From Bacteroidota bacterium (lineage in GTDB: Bacteria > Bacteroidota > Bacteroidia > Flavobacteriales_F > PHOS-HE28), in NCBI GenBank assembly GCA_023418095.1, contig JAEZDL010000095.1, forward strand, positions 1-59,335: a DNA stretch of 59,335 nt. The letters run 5' to 3'. The notes below the pieces were generated by a model that saw nothing but the letters and a program-made list of their open reading frames with translations, searched no databases and was not told the origin of the DNA. This document shows positions 9,444 to 17,391 of this stretch, one piece after another. The position numbers and the translations under genes were made by a program. How positions within the stretch are numbered: the stretch's first letter is position 1; every line of letters starts with the position of its first letter.

Positions 9444-9464
9444 GAAAGATCCCACGGATCTTTC
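9444..9464 (-). other. perfect 9-bp hairpin after the pafA-like gene
   Basis: GAAAGATCC and GGATCTTTC are exact inverted repeats around a 3-base loop, starting 4 bases past the stop of the phosphatase gene on the minus strand. It is followed by GGAAAAG, not a T tract, so it may be an RNA-stabilising hairpin or a weak terminator. Confidence 0.4.
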
Positions 9465-9468
9465 AACA

Positions 9469-11127
9469 TCATTTCCCGATCGCTTCGTGGATCACGGTGC
9501 CCACCGCGGCATCGGGCATGCTCATGCCTGTAAGCAATGCGATCGTAGGCGCGATATCGGTGATCGAGACCCGGCGAAGCACTTCACCCGGTGCGATCCC
9601 TTTCCCGAACAGGAAGATCGGCACGTGCGTATCGTAGGTCCAGACCGATCCATGGGCGCTGCCTTTTCCGGACTCGTATTGATCGTTCATGTTCATCATC
9701 CCCGGTCGTAGCGCCATGCTGACATCGCCACTTCGTTGCGGATGGAAACCACGCTGGATGCTGCGTTGCGGCCCTTCGGGATAGACCTGGCTCACCAGAT
9801 CGGTAGCGGTGAGCGCATACGCGATCATGGGATGTTGCAACAATGCATCGGCGGCGGCTCGCTGTACCTGTGCGGGATCGAGCTTCTGTGGAATGATCGC
9901 TGCTTCATTCAGGAAAAGCTGCTCCTTCGTGATCTCCCGGACCCAATCGCCAGCGCCGAACCTTAGATCCAACGCGGTATCCACCAGTGCATGCAGTTGC
10001 CGTTGATCGAAAGTTCCGGCACTTCCCTTCAGGTCCTTCAGATATTCAGCCTGGTCACCACCCCCATGATCGGCAGTGAGGAAAAGGGAATACCGGCCGG
10101 CACCGATCCTTTCATCCAGTTCCTTCAGCAATCGCGCCAATTCCCGATCGAGCCGCACGTACATATCCTCAAGCTCCAATGAACGGATGGTGGTGTAATG
10201 CGCGAGCATATCCGTGCTGCTGTAGCTGAGCGCGAGCAGATCGGTAACATCATCCTTTCCCAACCCTTCGCCTGCTATCGCGGCGATCGCCATATCCGTT
10301 GTGAGCGTGTTGCCCCACGGGGTCCAAAGCAGCGTGTTCAAATCCTTCCCCGCCAGATCGATGGGAAGCGTGGCCACCGTGGTGCCGGGGATCGGTTTTT
10401 CGTATGGATTATCGTCCGGAAGCACCTGCTGGAAGCGATCGCGCGGCAGCGCAAGGTCCCATTTCTCCTGCATGTACCGCTGCGTGCGCTGTTCCTTGTT
10501 GAAGGCATCCACCCAGGCGGGAAGCGAATCCATGTACCATGTGCTGGTAACGAAATTCCCATTGCTCTTGCTGAACCAATAGGCCGCATCGCCGGTACGC
10601 CCGATCGGCAGGATCGCACCCCGATCCTTCAGCGCGATGCCGATCGTTCTGCTGCGGCGCGCGGTGCGCCGTTCAAGTTCGTCGGCGATGGTGGAGCTCA
10701 TCAGGTTCACGGGCGATCGCTCACCGGTGCTTCCTTCGCAACCCACGCCGCTCATCGCTGGATCGGCCGCACAATAGAGCCCGCCACCCGTGCTGCGTAG
10801 GAACATATCGTTGCTCACGATCCCATGGAACGCAGGCGTCGTACCGGTGTAGATCGAAGCATGTCCCGGACCTGTATCGGTAGGCGAATAGTCGAAATGT
10901 GCATCACGCATGAAGGCTCCTTCATGCACCAGGCGCTTGAACCCGTCATCACCGAAGTTGCGCCAGTATCGGTAGAGCAGATCGGTGCGCATCTGATCCA
11001 CCACGATCCCCACGATCAATCTTGGTGGATCTTCCCAATGCCTTGGTGATGGATCGGTCTGCGCGTGGGCATGATCGATGTGGATCGCAAAAAGCACGAG
11101 CGAAAAAAGGATCGATGATCTTTTCAT
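9469..11127 (-). CDS. pafA: PafA-type alkaline phosphatase (phosphate monoesterase)
   Basis: Predicted periplasmic metallo-phosphatase that releases phosphate from a broad range of monoesters. From the ATG at 11127 it has 552 residues and a signal peptide (MKRSSILFSLVLFAIHIDHA to HAQ); a longer in-frame start at 11163 would bury that signal. D44 in VVDQMR is a metal ligand; T85 in SPTDTGPGHASI is the nucleophile; N106 in IVSNDMF and K167/R169 in LKDR match the Asn, Lys and Arg of the characterised PafA active site in identity and spacing. TADHGGGD near residue 350 supplies further metal ligands. The stop of crcB overlaps its ATG by 4 bases (ATGA), so it is the last gene of the hpt to pafA run. 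Confidence 0.9.
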   Translation of the reverse strand: MKRSSILFSLVLFAIHIDHAHAQTDPSPRHWEDPPRLIVGIVVDQMRTDLLYRYWRNFGDDGFKRLVHEGAFMRDAHFDYSPTDTGPGHASIYTGTTPAFHGIVSNDMFLRSTGGGLYCAADPAMSGVGCEGSTGERSPVNLMSSTIADELERRTARRSRTIGIALKDRGAILPIGRTGDAAYWFSKSNGNFVTSTWYMDSLPAWVDAFNKEQRTQRYMQEKWDLALPRDRFQQVLPDDNPYEKPIPGTTVATLPIDLAGKDLNTLLWTPWGNTLTTDMAIAAIAGEGLGKDDVTDLLALSYSSTDMLAHYTTIRSLELEDMYVRLDRELARLLKELDERIGAGRYSLFLTADHGGGDQAEYLKDLKGSAGTFDQRQLHALVDTALDLRFGAGDWVREITKEQLFLNEAAIIPQKLDPAQVQRAAADALLQHPMIAYALTATDLVSQVYPEGPQRSIQRGFHPQRSGDVSMALRPGMMNMNDQYESGKGSAHGSVWTYDTHVPIFLFGKGIAPGEVLRRVSITDIAPTIALLTGMSMPDAAVGTVIHEAIGK

Positions 11128-11489
11128 GACGAACGGGCGAACAACTGAAGGATGAAAAGGCAAAGCGCGAGGCTGATCACCATGTTGACCAATGCGATGA
11201 TGGAATATCCACCTCGCAACAAAAGGAAATTCTCATAACTGAAGGTGCTGAAGGTGCTGAGGCCGCCACAGAAACCGATCGACATGAATGCCCTGAACAA
11301 GGGATGATCCGCTGCCTCTCCGTCGATCCGAAGCATTACATAGGCAAGGATACCGCTCGCCACTGAATTGCTGATCAATGTGGCCCACGGGAAGATCGAT
11401 GCGGGTGCGAGAAGAACAAGCCTCGTGATGCCGAAACGCAACGCGCTGCCCAGCCCGCCACCAAGGAAGACCGCCAGCCAGATCTTCAT
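11124..11489 (-). CDS. crcB: fluoride exporter CrcB/Fluc
   Basis: Small inner-membrane protein that exports fluoride as a dual-topology dimer. From the ATG at 11487-11489 the protein is 121 residues, the family norm. Signature segments are GGGLGSALRFG near the N-terminus, FPWATLISNSVAS with the conserved Asn, and GFCGGLSTFSTFSYE, which carries the conserved Phe and Thr residues lining the fluoride path. Four transmembrane segments fit the hydrophobicity. It overlaps the PAP2 gene upstream by ATGA (11486-11489) and pafA downstream by ATGA, so it lies inside an operon. No leader exists here for a fluoride riboswitch, so it is probably not fluoride-induced from this spot. Confidence 0.93.
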   Translation of the reverse strand: MKIWLAVFLGGGLGSALRFGITRLVLLAPASIFPWATLISNSVASGILAYVMLRIDGEAADHPLFRAFMSIGFCGGLSTFSTFSYENFLLLRGGYSIIALVNMVISLALCLFILQLFARSS

Positions 11490-12088
11490 GTCGCGAAGTT
11501 GGTGCCTGAGGTTTCCGATCGGTGCAGCACCCAACGGTAAAGCTGCAGGAACAGCCAGCCGATCAACAGGCCGTACAATGCACCGACCAGTACATCGCCA
11601 GGGAAGTGAACGCCGAGATAGATCCGGCTGTAAGCCACCAGCGCAGCCCACATGAAGAGCAATGGCGCCGCCCAGCGCGGAATGCCGGCAAGGACCCCTG
11701 CCATGAACATGGCGATCGCGAAATGGTTGCTGGCATGCGATGAAATGAATCCATACGTGCCACCACAGTGCCCTTCGATCAGATGTACGTGCTGTTCCAA
11801 TTCAGGAACATGGCACGGGCGTAAACGCTGGAAATTCTCCTTGAACAGGATCACCGATCCCTTGTCGCTGAAAAGGATCATTACAGCGAGCACAGGTACT
11901 GCGATCGCAAGGGCACGCCAGCCAAGCCGACGTTGAAGGATGAAAAGAAGGAAAGCATAGAGCGGGAACCAGGTGCGCATCTCGCTCACCACCACCATCA
12001 CCGTATCGAATTGCGGGGAGTGGATCGCGTTGATCGCCAGGAAGGCCTGCGTGTCCCACGCGTCAAGCTGTTCTATCAGCTCCGTCAT
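11486..12088 (-). CDS. PAP2-family membrane phosphatase
   Basis: 200-residue polytopic membrane phosphatase of the PAP2/undecaprenyl-diphosphatase-lipid phosphatase superfamily. All three motifs are visible: KX6RP (K83 to R90-P91), SSHASN with H118 in place of the usual PSGH, and SRIYLGVHFPGD with R155, H161 and D165. Probable substrates are undecaprenyl diphosphate or phosphatidate-type lipids, which cannot be separated by sequence. The active site should face the periplasm. Its first 26 bases overlap the 3' end of obgE (12063-12088), an unusually long overlap that suggests coupled translation. CrcB follows with an ATGA overlap. Confidence 0.9.
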   Translation of the reverse strand: MTELIEQLDAWDTQAFLAINAIHSPQFDTVMVVVSEMRTWFPLYAFLLFILQRRLGWRALAIAVPVLAVMILFSDKGSVILFKENFQRLRPCHVPELEQHVHLIEGHCGGTYGFISSHASNHFAIAMFMAGVLAGIPRWAAPLLFMWAALVAYSRIYLGVHFPGDVLVGALYGLLIGWLFLQLYRWVLHRSETSGTNFAT

Positions 12089-13100
12089 GATCTGTGGTGC
12101 GGACCGGCGTGCGCAGCGGTCCGTGAAGCTTGCGCCAGATCCTGTCCTTCAATTCCTCAAGCCCGAGCCCGCTCACGCTCGATATCATCACATGATCGAT
12201 CTCCTTCGGCACCTCGGCGCGTAATTGTTCGATCATCTCGGGATCGCGCATATCACATTTGCAGATCGCGAGCAGCCGTTCCTTGTCGCGCAGTTCCGGC
12301 GAATACTCCTTCAATTCATTCACCAGCACTTTCAGGTCCGCAGCGATATCCTTGCTATCCGCCGGGATCATGAAAAGCAGAAGGCTGTTGCGTTCGATGT
12401 GGCGCAGGAACCGGAGACCAAGGCCTTTTCCTTCATGTGCGCCTTCGATTATCCCGGGGATGTCGGCCATCACGAAACTGCGCGAATCGCGATACGATAC
12501 GATCCCTAGGTTGGGCGTGAGCGTGGTGAACGCATAGTCCGCGATCTTCGGTTTCGCGGCGGTGATCGCGCTGAGCAACGTGCTCTTTCCAGCGTTGGGA
12601 AATCCCACAAGCCCGACATCCGCCAGCACCTTCAATTCCATGATCACCCATTTCTGGATGCCTGGCTCGCCGGGTTGGGCGTACCGCGGCGTCTGGTTGG
12701 TGCTCGTCTTGAAATGCTGGTTGCCAAGTCCACCTCTTCCACCGGGAAATAGGATGTGCTCCTCCTTGTCCTCCACGACTTCGCAGAGCACCTCTTCCGT
12801 CTCAGCGTCCTTCACAACTGTGCCCAGCGGCAATTCGATCACCACATCCTTTCCGGCCGATCCGGAGCTCTGGTTGCTGCTTCCCACTTCACCATCACCT
12901 GCGATCACATGCTTCGTGTAACGCAGATGAAGCAACGTCCAGAGCTGTGCATTACCGCGCACGATCACGTGGCCTCCCCTACCACCGTCGCCACCATCGG
13001 GCCCGCCTTTCGGCATATACTTCTCCCGGCGCAGGTGCGAACTTCCCTTGCCGCCTTTTCCCGATCGGCATTCGATGCGTATGTGATCGATGAAGTTCAC
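12063..13100 (-). CDS. obgE: GTPase Obg/CgtA, ribosome assembly factor
   Basis: 345-residue essential GTPase of 50S ribosome maturation. The glycine-rich Obg fold is seen at the N-terminus (CRSGKGGKGSSHLRREK, GGDGGRGG), followed by a G domain: P-loop GFPNAGKSTLL, switch II DIPGIIEGAHEGKGLG, and a G4 motif ICKCD where the textbook form is NKxD. The C-terminal OCT domain of Firmicutes is absent, as in most Bacteroidota. The start is GTG at 13100, chosen because NFIDHIRIECRSGKGG aligns with the conserved N-terminus and no ATG lies upstream in frame. A heptad repeat tract lies directly upstream, and the PAP2 gene overlaps the 3' end. Confidence 0.96.
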   Translation of the reverse strand: MNFIDHIRIECRSGKGGKGSSHLRREKYMPKGGPDGGDGGRGGHVIVRGNAQLWTLLHLRYTKHVIAGDGEVGSSNQSSGSAGKDVVIELPLGTVVKDAETEEVLCEVVEDKEEHILFPGGRGGLGNQHFKTSTNQTPRYAQPGEPGIQKWVIMELKVLADVGLVGFPNAGKSTLLSAITAAKPKIADYAFTTLTPNLGIVSYRDSRSFVMADIPGIIEGAHEGKGLGLRFLRHIERNSLLLFMIPADSKDIAADLKVLVNELKEYSPELRDKERLLAICKCDMRDPEMIEQLRAEVPKEIDHVMISSVSGLGLEELKDRIWRKLHGPLRTPVRTTDHDGADRTA

Positions 13101-13103
13101 GTG

Positions 13104-13145
13104 GAAGGTCGATCGTTGGAGGTTCGTGGTTGGAGGTTGAAGGTT
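13104..13145 (-). repeat. six degenerate 7-bp repeats (AACNNNN phase) before obgE
   Basis: Read on the plus strand the units are GAAGGTC, GATCGTT, GGAGGTT, CGTGGTT, GGAGGTT and GAAGGTT, exactly in 7-base register. On the obgE sense strand most units start AAC. The tract ends 3 bases before the GTG start. It does not encode protein and resembles the tract at 42888-42918 upstream of atpD. Confidence 0.75.
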
Positions 13146-13162
13146 GGAAATCCTGCCGAGCG

Positions 13163-13756
13163 TTAGCCCACCTTCTCGTTCACTGCGCCGATCGCATCTA
13201 CCAACCGCTGCGTGATCTCCGAGACCTCACCGGTACCTTCGATCCGCTTGTATTTTCCCTGGGCCTTGTAATACTCCTTCAGCGGTGCGGTCTTCTCTTC
13301 GTATTCGCGGATCCGCTTGCGTATGATCGCTTCATCCTTATCGTCCACGCGGCCGCTCTGCTGGCCACGGCCGAGCAATCGCCTAACCAGTTCCTCTTCG
13401 GGGACTTCGAGCGAAAGCATCACTTTCACTGGTGCCTTCTTCAGATCGAGCACCCGATCGAGCGCTTCGGCCTGTGCCTTGGTACGCGGAAATCCATCGA
13501 ACACGAAACCCTTCGCGCCGAGGTTCGCCTCGATCTTCTTCAGGATCATTTCGATCACCACATGATCGGGCACGAGTTCGCCTGCGTTCATGATCTCCTG
13601 CGCCTGCAGGCCCAGTTCCGTTTCCGCCTGTATCTCCGCCCGCAACAGATCGCCTGTACTGAGGTGCACAAGACCATATTGCTGAATGAGGTAGGCGCTT
13701 TGTGTGCCTTTGCCCGCCCCCGGCGGACCGAATAGTACGATGCTCAGTTTACTCAT
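13163..13756 (-). CDS. adk: adenylate kinase
   Basis: Converts ATP and AMP to two ADP. The 197-residue protein has the P-loop GPPGAGKGT at residues 10-18, the NMP-binding STGDLLRAEI, the AMP-contacting FVFDGFPRTKAQAEAL, and a LID region RLLGRGQQSGRVDD that is short and lacks Cys/His zinc ligands. Its ATG overlaps the hpt stop (ATGA, 13753-13756), so the two purine-salvage genes are coupled. obgE follows after a 62-base gap containing the heptad tract. Cytosolic; essential. Confidence 0.96.
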   Translation of the reverse strand: MSKLSIVLFGPPGAGKGTQSAYLIQQYGLVHLSTGDLLRAEIQAETELGLQAQEIMNAGELVPDHVVIEMILKKIEANLGAKGFVFDGFPRTKAQAEALDRVLDLKKAPVKVMLSLEVPEEELVRRLLGRGQQSGRVDDKDEAIIRKRIREYEEKTAPLKEYYKAQGKYKRIEGTGEVSEITQRLVDAIGAVNEKVG

Positions 13757-14352
13757 TTCTTCTCTTGGATGATCCGATAGATGCCCCGCAGGTTGCGGCC
13801 CGATCCGTCGTGGTCCAACCCTGAACCTACGACGAACACATCGGGAATGCGAAGGGCTGCATGATCGATCGGAATATTCTGCCGGTATGCGTCCGGTTTG
13901 AACAATAACGTGGCGATGGCGATCCCTGCGGGCCGCAATGGCATCAACCTGTCCACGAGTGAACGTACGGTATTTCCTGTATCCACGATATCCTCCAGGA
14001 TCACAACATGCCTTCCTTCGATCTGCTCGTTGAGGCCGATCAATTCCTTCACATTACCGGTGCTTTGCGTGCCGCTGTAGCTCGCGATCTTCACGAAGGT
14101 GATCTCCAGGTCGATATCGAGCCGCTTCATCAGTTCCGCTGCGAAAAAGAACGCGCCGTTCAGCACGCCGATGAAGAGCGGATGCAGGTCGCCGTAGCGT
14201 GCCGCAAGTTCCACCGCCACATTATCGATCGCTGCATCCAGATCGTGTTCGGGAATGAAGAGCTCGAACTCCTTCCCGTGGATCGATACCTTTCTACTGT
14301 GCGCCGTTCCGATCAAGTTGCTGCCACGTTTCGGGACGAAGTTAGCAACCAT
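13753..14352 (-). CDS. hpt: hypoxanthine phosphoribosyltransferase
   Basis: Purine salvage: converts hypoxanthine (and usually guanine) plus PRPP to IMP/GMP. The PRPP-binding motif VVILEDIVDTGNTV is intact; LFIGVLNGAFFFAAEL, SYSGTQSTGNV (the flexible loop) and the C-terminal GSGLDHDGSGRNL region are typical. Start choice is uncertain: the ATG at 14352 gives 199 residues, but a TTG at 14316 would fit both the family length and a TAACTTCG promoter-like box at 14337-14344, which lies inside the longer reading. It is the first gene of the run hpt-adk-obgE-PAP2-crcB-pafA. Confidence 0.94.
   Translation of the reverse strand: MVANFVPKRGSNLIGTAHSRKVSIHGKEFELFIPEHDLDAAIDNVAVELAARYGDLHPLFIGVLNGAFFFAAELMKRLDIDLEITFVKIASYSGTQSTGNVKELIGLNEQIEGRHVVILEDIVDTGNTVRSLVDRLMPLRPAGIAIATLLFKPDAYRQNIPIDHAALRIPDVFVVGSGLDHDGSGRNLRGIYRIIQEKK
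14337..14344 (-). promoter_or_regulatory. possible -7 box for the hpt operon
   Basis: TAACTTCG on the minus strand is one base from TAnnTTTG. If used, transcription would begin just before the alternative TTG start at 14316, not the ATG at 14352. Confidence 0.3.
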
Positions 14353-14428
14353 GCCGAACGGCAGAGGCGCGGGACACCGAAGCAGCGATGTCGGGAAGGC
14401 CGCCAAATGCGATTAATTTCGGTGAAAT

Positions 14429-15241
14429 ATGCGTTGGTTATTCATTTGGTTATCGATACTTCTATCCCTTGCTTCCACGGCTGGCGGAGATCCGATCCTG
14501 AAAGGCACGCGCTTCTCGGGAATGGGTTATTCAGGAATATGCCTCGCCGATCCCTGGTCCCTGCGCCTGAACCCGGCCGGCATCGCGGGTGTGGATGTGA
14601 TCATGGCCGGCGTTCTCCATCAACGGCATTTCCTTTCCAATGAACTCTCCGATCAGGCGATCGCGCTGGTGATCCCGGCAGGCACCGGATCGTTCGGCAT
14701 CGCTGCGGACCGCTCCGGCGGCGGCCTGTACAACGAAACACGTACTTCGATCGCCTATGCCATGCGATTCGGTGAAGGCCTGCGCGCCGGCGTGCAGATC
14801 GATCATTTCACGATCGCGATCGGAGATGTGTATGGAACGCGGAACGCATGGCTGGCCGAGGTTGGCATGCAGGCACGCATCACGGATGCACTATGGATCG
14901 GGGCACATCTCTTCGATCCAGGCAGTACCAGGATCGGCGGACCGTATGATGACCGGCTGCCTACGATGTTGCGTGCCGGCATTCAATACATATTCAGCGA
15001 TCGCCTGCTCGGTAACCTTGAAGTGGAGAAGGACCTGGATCATGTGGAACGCTACCGGATCGGGATCGAATATCACCCCATCGATGCGTTGTTCCTGCGT
15101 AGCGGGATCAGCACCGCACCCGGCATGATGCATTTCGGGTTCGGTCTGCGCCTCGATCGGTTACAACTTGATGTGGCCGTATCCACCCATGCGCAGCTCG
15201 GCGCAACGCCCATGCTCGGTCTCAACTACGCTTTCAAATGA
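14429..15241 (+). CDS. outer-membrane beta-barrel protein, PorV/PorQ-like pattern
   Basis: 270 residues with a signal peptide (MRWLFIWLSILLSLASTAGG). The mature N-terminus GTRFSGMGYSGICLADPWSL then LNPAGIAG matches the pattern of FadL/PorV-PorQ-type barrels of Bacteroidota (a GMG..G motif followed by NPAG). Alternating strands follow, with a C-terminal aromatic-ending strand LGLNYAFK, as in outer-membrane barrels. The match to PorV/PorQ is by pattern only, and it is shorter than typical PorV, so T9SS involvement is only possible. The stop overlaps the start of the next gene (15238-15241), so the two barrels form a pair. A TAATTTCG box at 14414-14421 precedes the ATG. Confidence 0.65.
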   Translation: MRWLFIWLSILLSLASTAGGDPILKGTRFSGMGYSGICLADPWSLRLNPAGIAGVDVIMAGVLHQRHFLSNELSDQAIALVIPAGTGSFGIAADRSGGGLYNETRTSIAYAMRFGEGLRAGVQIDHFTIAIGDVYGTRNAWLAEVGMQARITDALWIGAHLFDPGSTRIGGPYDDRLPTMLRAGIQYIFSDRLLGNLEVEKDLDHVERYRIGIEYHPIDALFLRSGISTAPGMMHFGFGLRLDRLQLDVAVSTHAQLGATPMLGLNYAFK

Positions 15242-17391
15242 GATCGCCCGCGGTACTTGTGATCTTGATGCTCACCGCGCGCATGTTCGCACAAGTGGAA
15301 GGCGTTCCGCGCGACCTTATCGAACAACGGATCGAAGCGGCCGCTGAGAATGCATCCGAGGAAAGTGAGGTAGATCTGAGCACTTTGTTCGATGTTCTCA
15401 CCGATCGATACCTCGATCCGATCGACCTGAACCATACCGATCAACAGGAATTGAATTCCCTGCTGTTGCTCTCCGATCTGCAGATCAACGCGATCCTTCA
15501 ACATATCCAGCGGAACGGGAAGTTGATCAGCATCTATGAACTGCAGACGATCCCTTCGCTCGATGCACGAACGATCGCGATGATGAGACCGTTCGTTACG
15601 GTGCGGGAAGATGCGCGCGGGACCACGGCTTCCTTTAAGGAAATGTGGAAGAACGCCGCGCACGAATGGTCGGTCCGAAGTACGATCACACTGCAGCAAC
15701 GCAAAGGTTTCATGGACCGAAGGAATCCCTTCGGAATGGAATATGGGGAAAGCGATGGTCTGCAATTCACTGATCGCGAAGCGGATTCATTGCGTGCGAA
15801 CAGCAAGGTCTATCTCGGCAGTCCGTACCGGATCTACTCACGCTACCGCCTTCGTTACCGCCACAACATCAGCCTGGGGGTCACGGTGGAAAAAGATGAA
15901 GGCGAGCAGTTCTTCAACGGAACGCAGAATGGTTTCGACTTCTCCAGTGCACACCTTTTCCTCCGGGACATCGGGCGCTTCAAGGCGATCGCGATCGGCG
16001 ATCACGCTGCGCAATTCGGACAAGGCCTCGCGTTCTGGAACGGCCTTTCCTTCTCATCGAAGAGCAGTTTCACCATGAACGTGAAACGTAACGCGATCGG
16101 GCTGCTTCCCTATACCAGCGTGAACGAGGATCTTTTCCTGCGCGGTGCGGGGGCGACCTACGAGATCATGCGTGGCCTGGAACTCACCGGCCTTGTTTCA
16201 TTCAAGCGCATCGACGCCAATGTGGGGCAAGCGGCCGAGCCCGATGAGTATCCGATCGATGATCCGCCCCTGGTGTTCAGTGGTTTCAAGGAGGATGGAT
16301 ACCATAGGACACACAATGAACTTGCGAAGAAGGATGCGATCGGGGAGCGGATCGTGGCTGGGCACCTGCGCTGGAAACGATCCGGGTATTCGATCGGCAC
16401 CACCTTCTCCCATGTGGAATTCGCCGCGGACCTGGTACGGAACACCAGGCCCTACAACATGTTCGATCTCCAGGGACGGATCAATACGACAGGCGGGATC
16501 GATTGGAACGTGTTGCATCGCAATGCGAACTGGTTCGGCGAGATCGCGAGGAGCAGCAATGGTGCCGTCGCTTTCAATTCAGGTATCCTGGTCGCATTGG
16601 ATCGCCGTGTGAGCCTGAGCCTGATGTACCGCAATTACGATCGGGACTTCCAGAGCCTTTACAGTGCCGCGTTCGCCGAAGGTACCGACCCAAGGAATGA
16701 ATCCGGTATCTACGCAGGGATCGAGATCAGGGCCAACAGGTCCTGGACGATCAATGCGTATGCCGATGGATCGAAATCCCAGTGGTTGCGCTACCTAACC
16801 GATGCACCTTCACATGGCACCGACTGGCTCGTGCAGGTGAATTGGAGGCCGGATAAACGGGTGGAGATCTATGCGCGAGCACGCCACCAGGACCGGCAGA
16901 AGAACGATCGTGGCGACTTCGGTGGACCCACCCCGCTCGCTGCAGTGAAGCAGATCGAACACCGGATCAATGCGAGCTACAGGATCTCACCTTCGATCGT
17001 ATTGCGCACCCGTTTCCAAACGGTTGATGTGAAGCATGGGAACGCTCCGTTGGAACATGGCTCCATGATCTACCAGGACCTTGTGCATCGCCCATTGCAA
17101 GGTCCGATCGAACTCACCTTACGCTTCGCCATATTCGAGACCGGTGGCTGGGACAGCCGTGTCTACGCCTTCGAGAACGATCTGATCGGGACATTCTCCA
17201 TTCCGCCTCATTACGGTCGCGGAACGCGATGGTACACGATGATCCGGCTATCGCCACTACCCGGCATCGATCTGTGGCTGCGCTACGGTGCGTGGACCTA
17301 CCGTGATCAGGACGTGATCGGAAGCGGCCTGCAGGAGATCAGGGGAAATGTGCGAAGCGATCTGCGTGCGCAGCTCAGGTGGCGCTTTTGA
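15238..17391 (+). CDS. helix-hairpin-helix domain outer-membrane barrel protein
   Basis: 717 residues. Signal peptide MRSPAVLVILMLTARMFAQ. Residues about 58-122 form a ComEA-like helix-hairpin-helix region (IDLNHTDQQELNSLLLLSD, LISIYELQTIPSLDART). The rest is a long series of amphipathic strands rich in Arg/Tyr/Gly and ends LRAQLRWRF, a terminal aromatic strand typical of outer-membrane barrels. Such HhH-plus-barrel proteins recur in Bacteroidota and are often paired with a smaller barrel, as here. Because ComEA HhH motifs bind DNA, a role in DNA binding at the surface or uptake can be imagined, but nothing here proves it. Its TGA is fused with the convergent gene's stop as TGATCA. Confidence 0.72.
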   Translation: MRSPAVLVILMLTARMFAQVEGVPRDLIEQRIEAAAENASEESEVDLSTLFDVLTDRYLDPIDLNHTDQQELNSLLLLSDLQINAILQHIQRNGKLISIYELQTIPSLDARTIAMMRPFVTVREDARGTTASFKEMWKNAAHEWSVRSTITLQQRKGFMDRRNPFGMEYGESDGLQFTDREADSLRANSKVYLGSPYRIYSRYRLRYRHNISLGVTVEKDEGEQFFNGTQNGFDFSSAHLFLRDIGRFKAIAIGDHAAQFGQGLAFWNGLSFSSKSSFTMNVKRNAIGLLPYTSVNEDLFLRGAGATYEIMRGLELTGLVSFKRIDANVGQAAEPDEYPIDDPPLVFSGFKEDGYHRTHNELAKKDAIGERIVAGHLRWKRSGYSIGTTFSHVEFAADLVRNTRPYNMFDLQGRINTTGGIDWNVLHRNANWFGEIARSSNGAVAFNSGILVALDRRVSLSLMYRNYDRDFQSLYSAAFAEGTDPRNESGIYAGIEIRANRSWTINAYADGSKSQWLRYLTDAPSHGTDWLVQVNWRPDKRVEIYARARHQDRQKNDRGDFGGPTPLAAVKQIEHRINASYRISPSIVLRTRFQTVDVKHGNAPLEHGSMIYQDLVHRPLQGPIELTLRFAIFETGGWDSRVYAFENDLIGTFSIPPHYGRGTRWYTMIRLSPLPGIDLWLRYGAWTYRDQDVIGSGLQEIRGNVRSDLRAQLRWRF

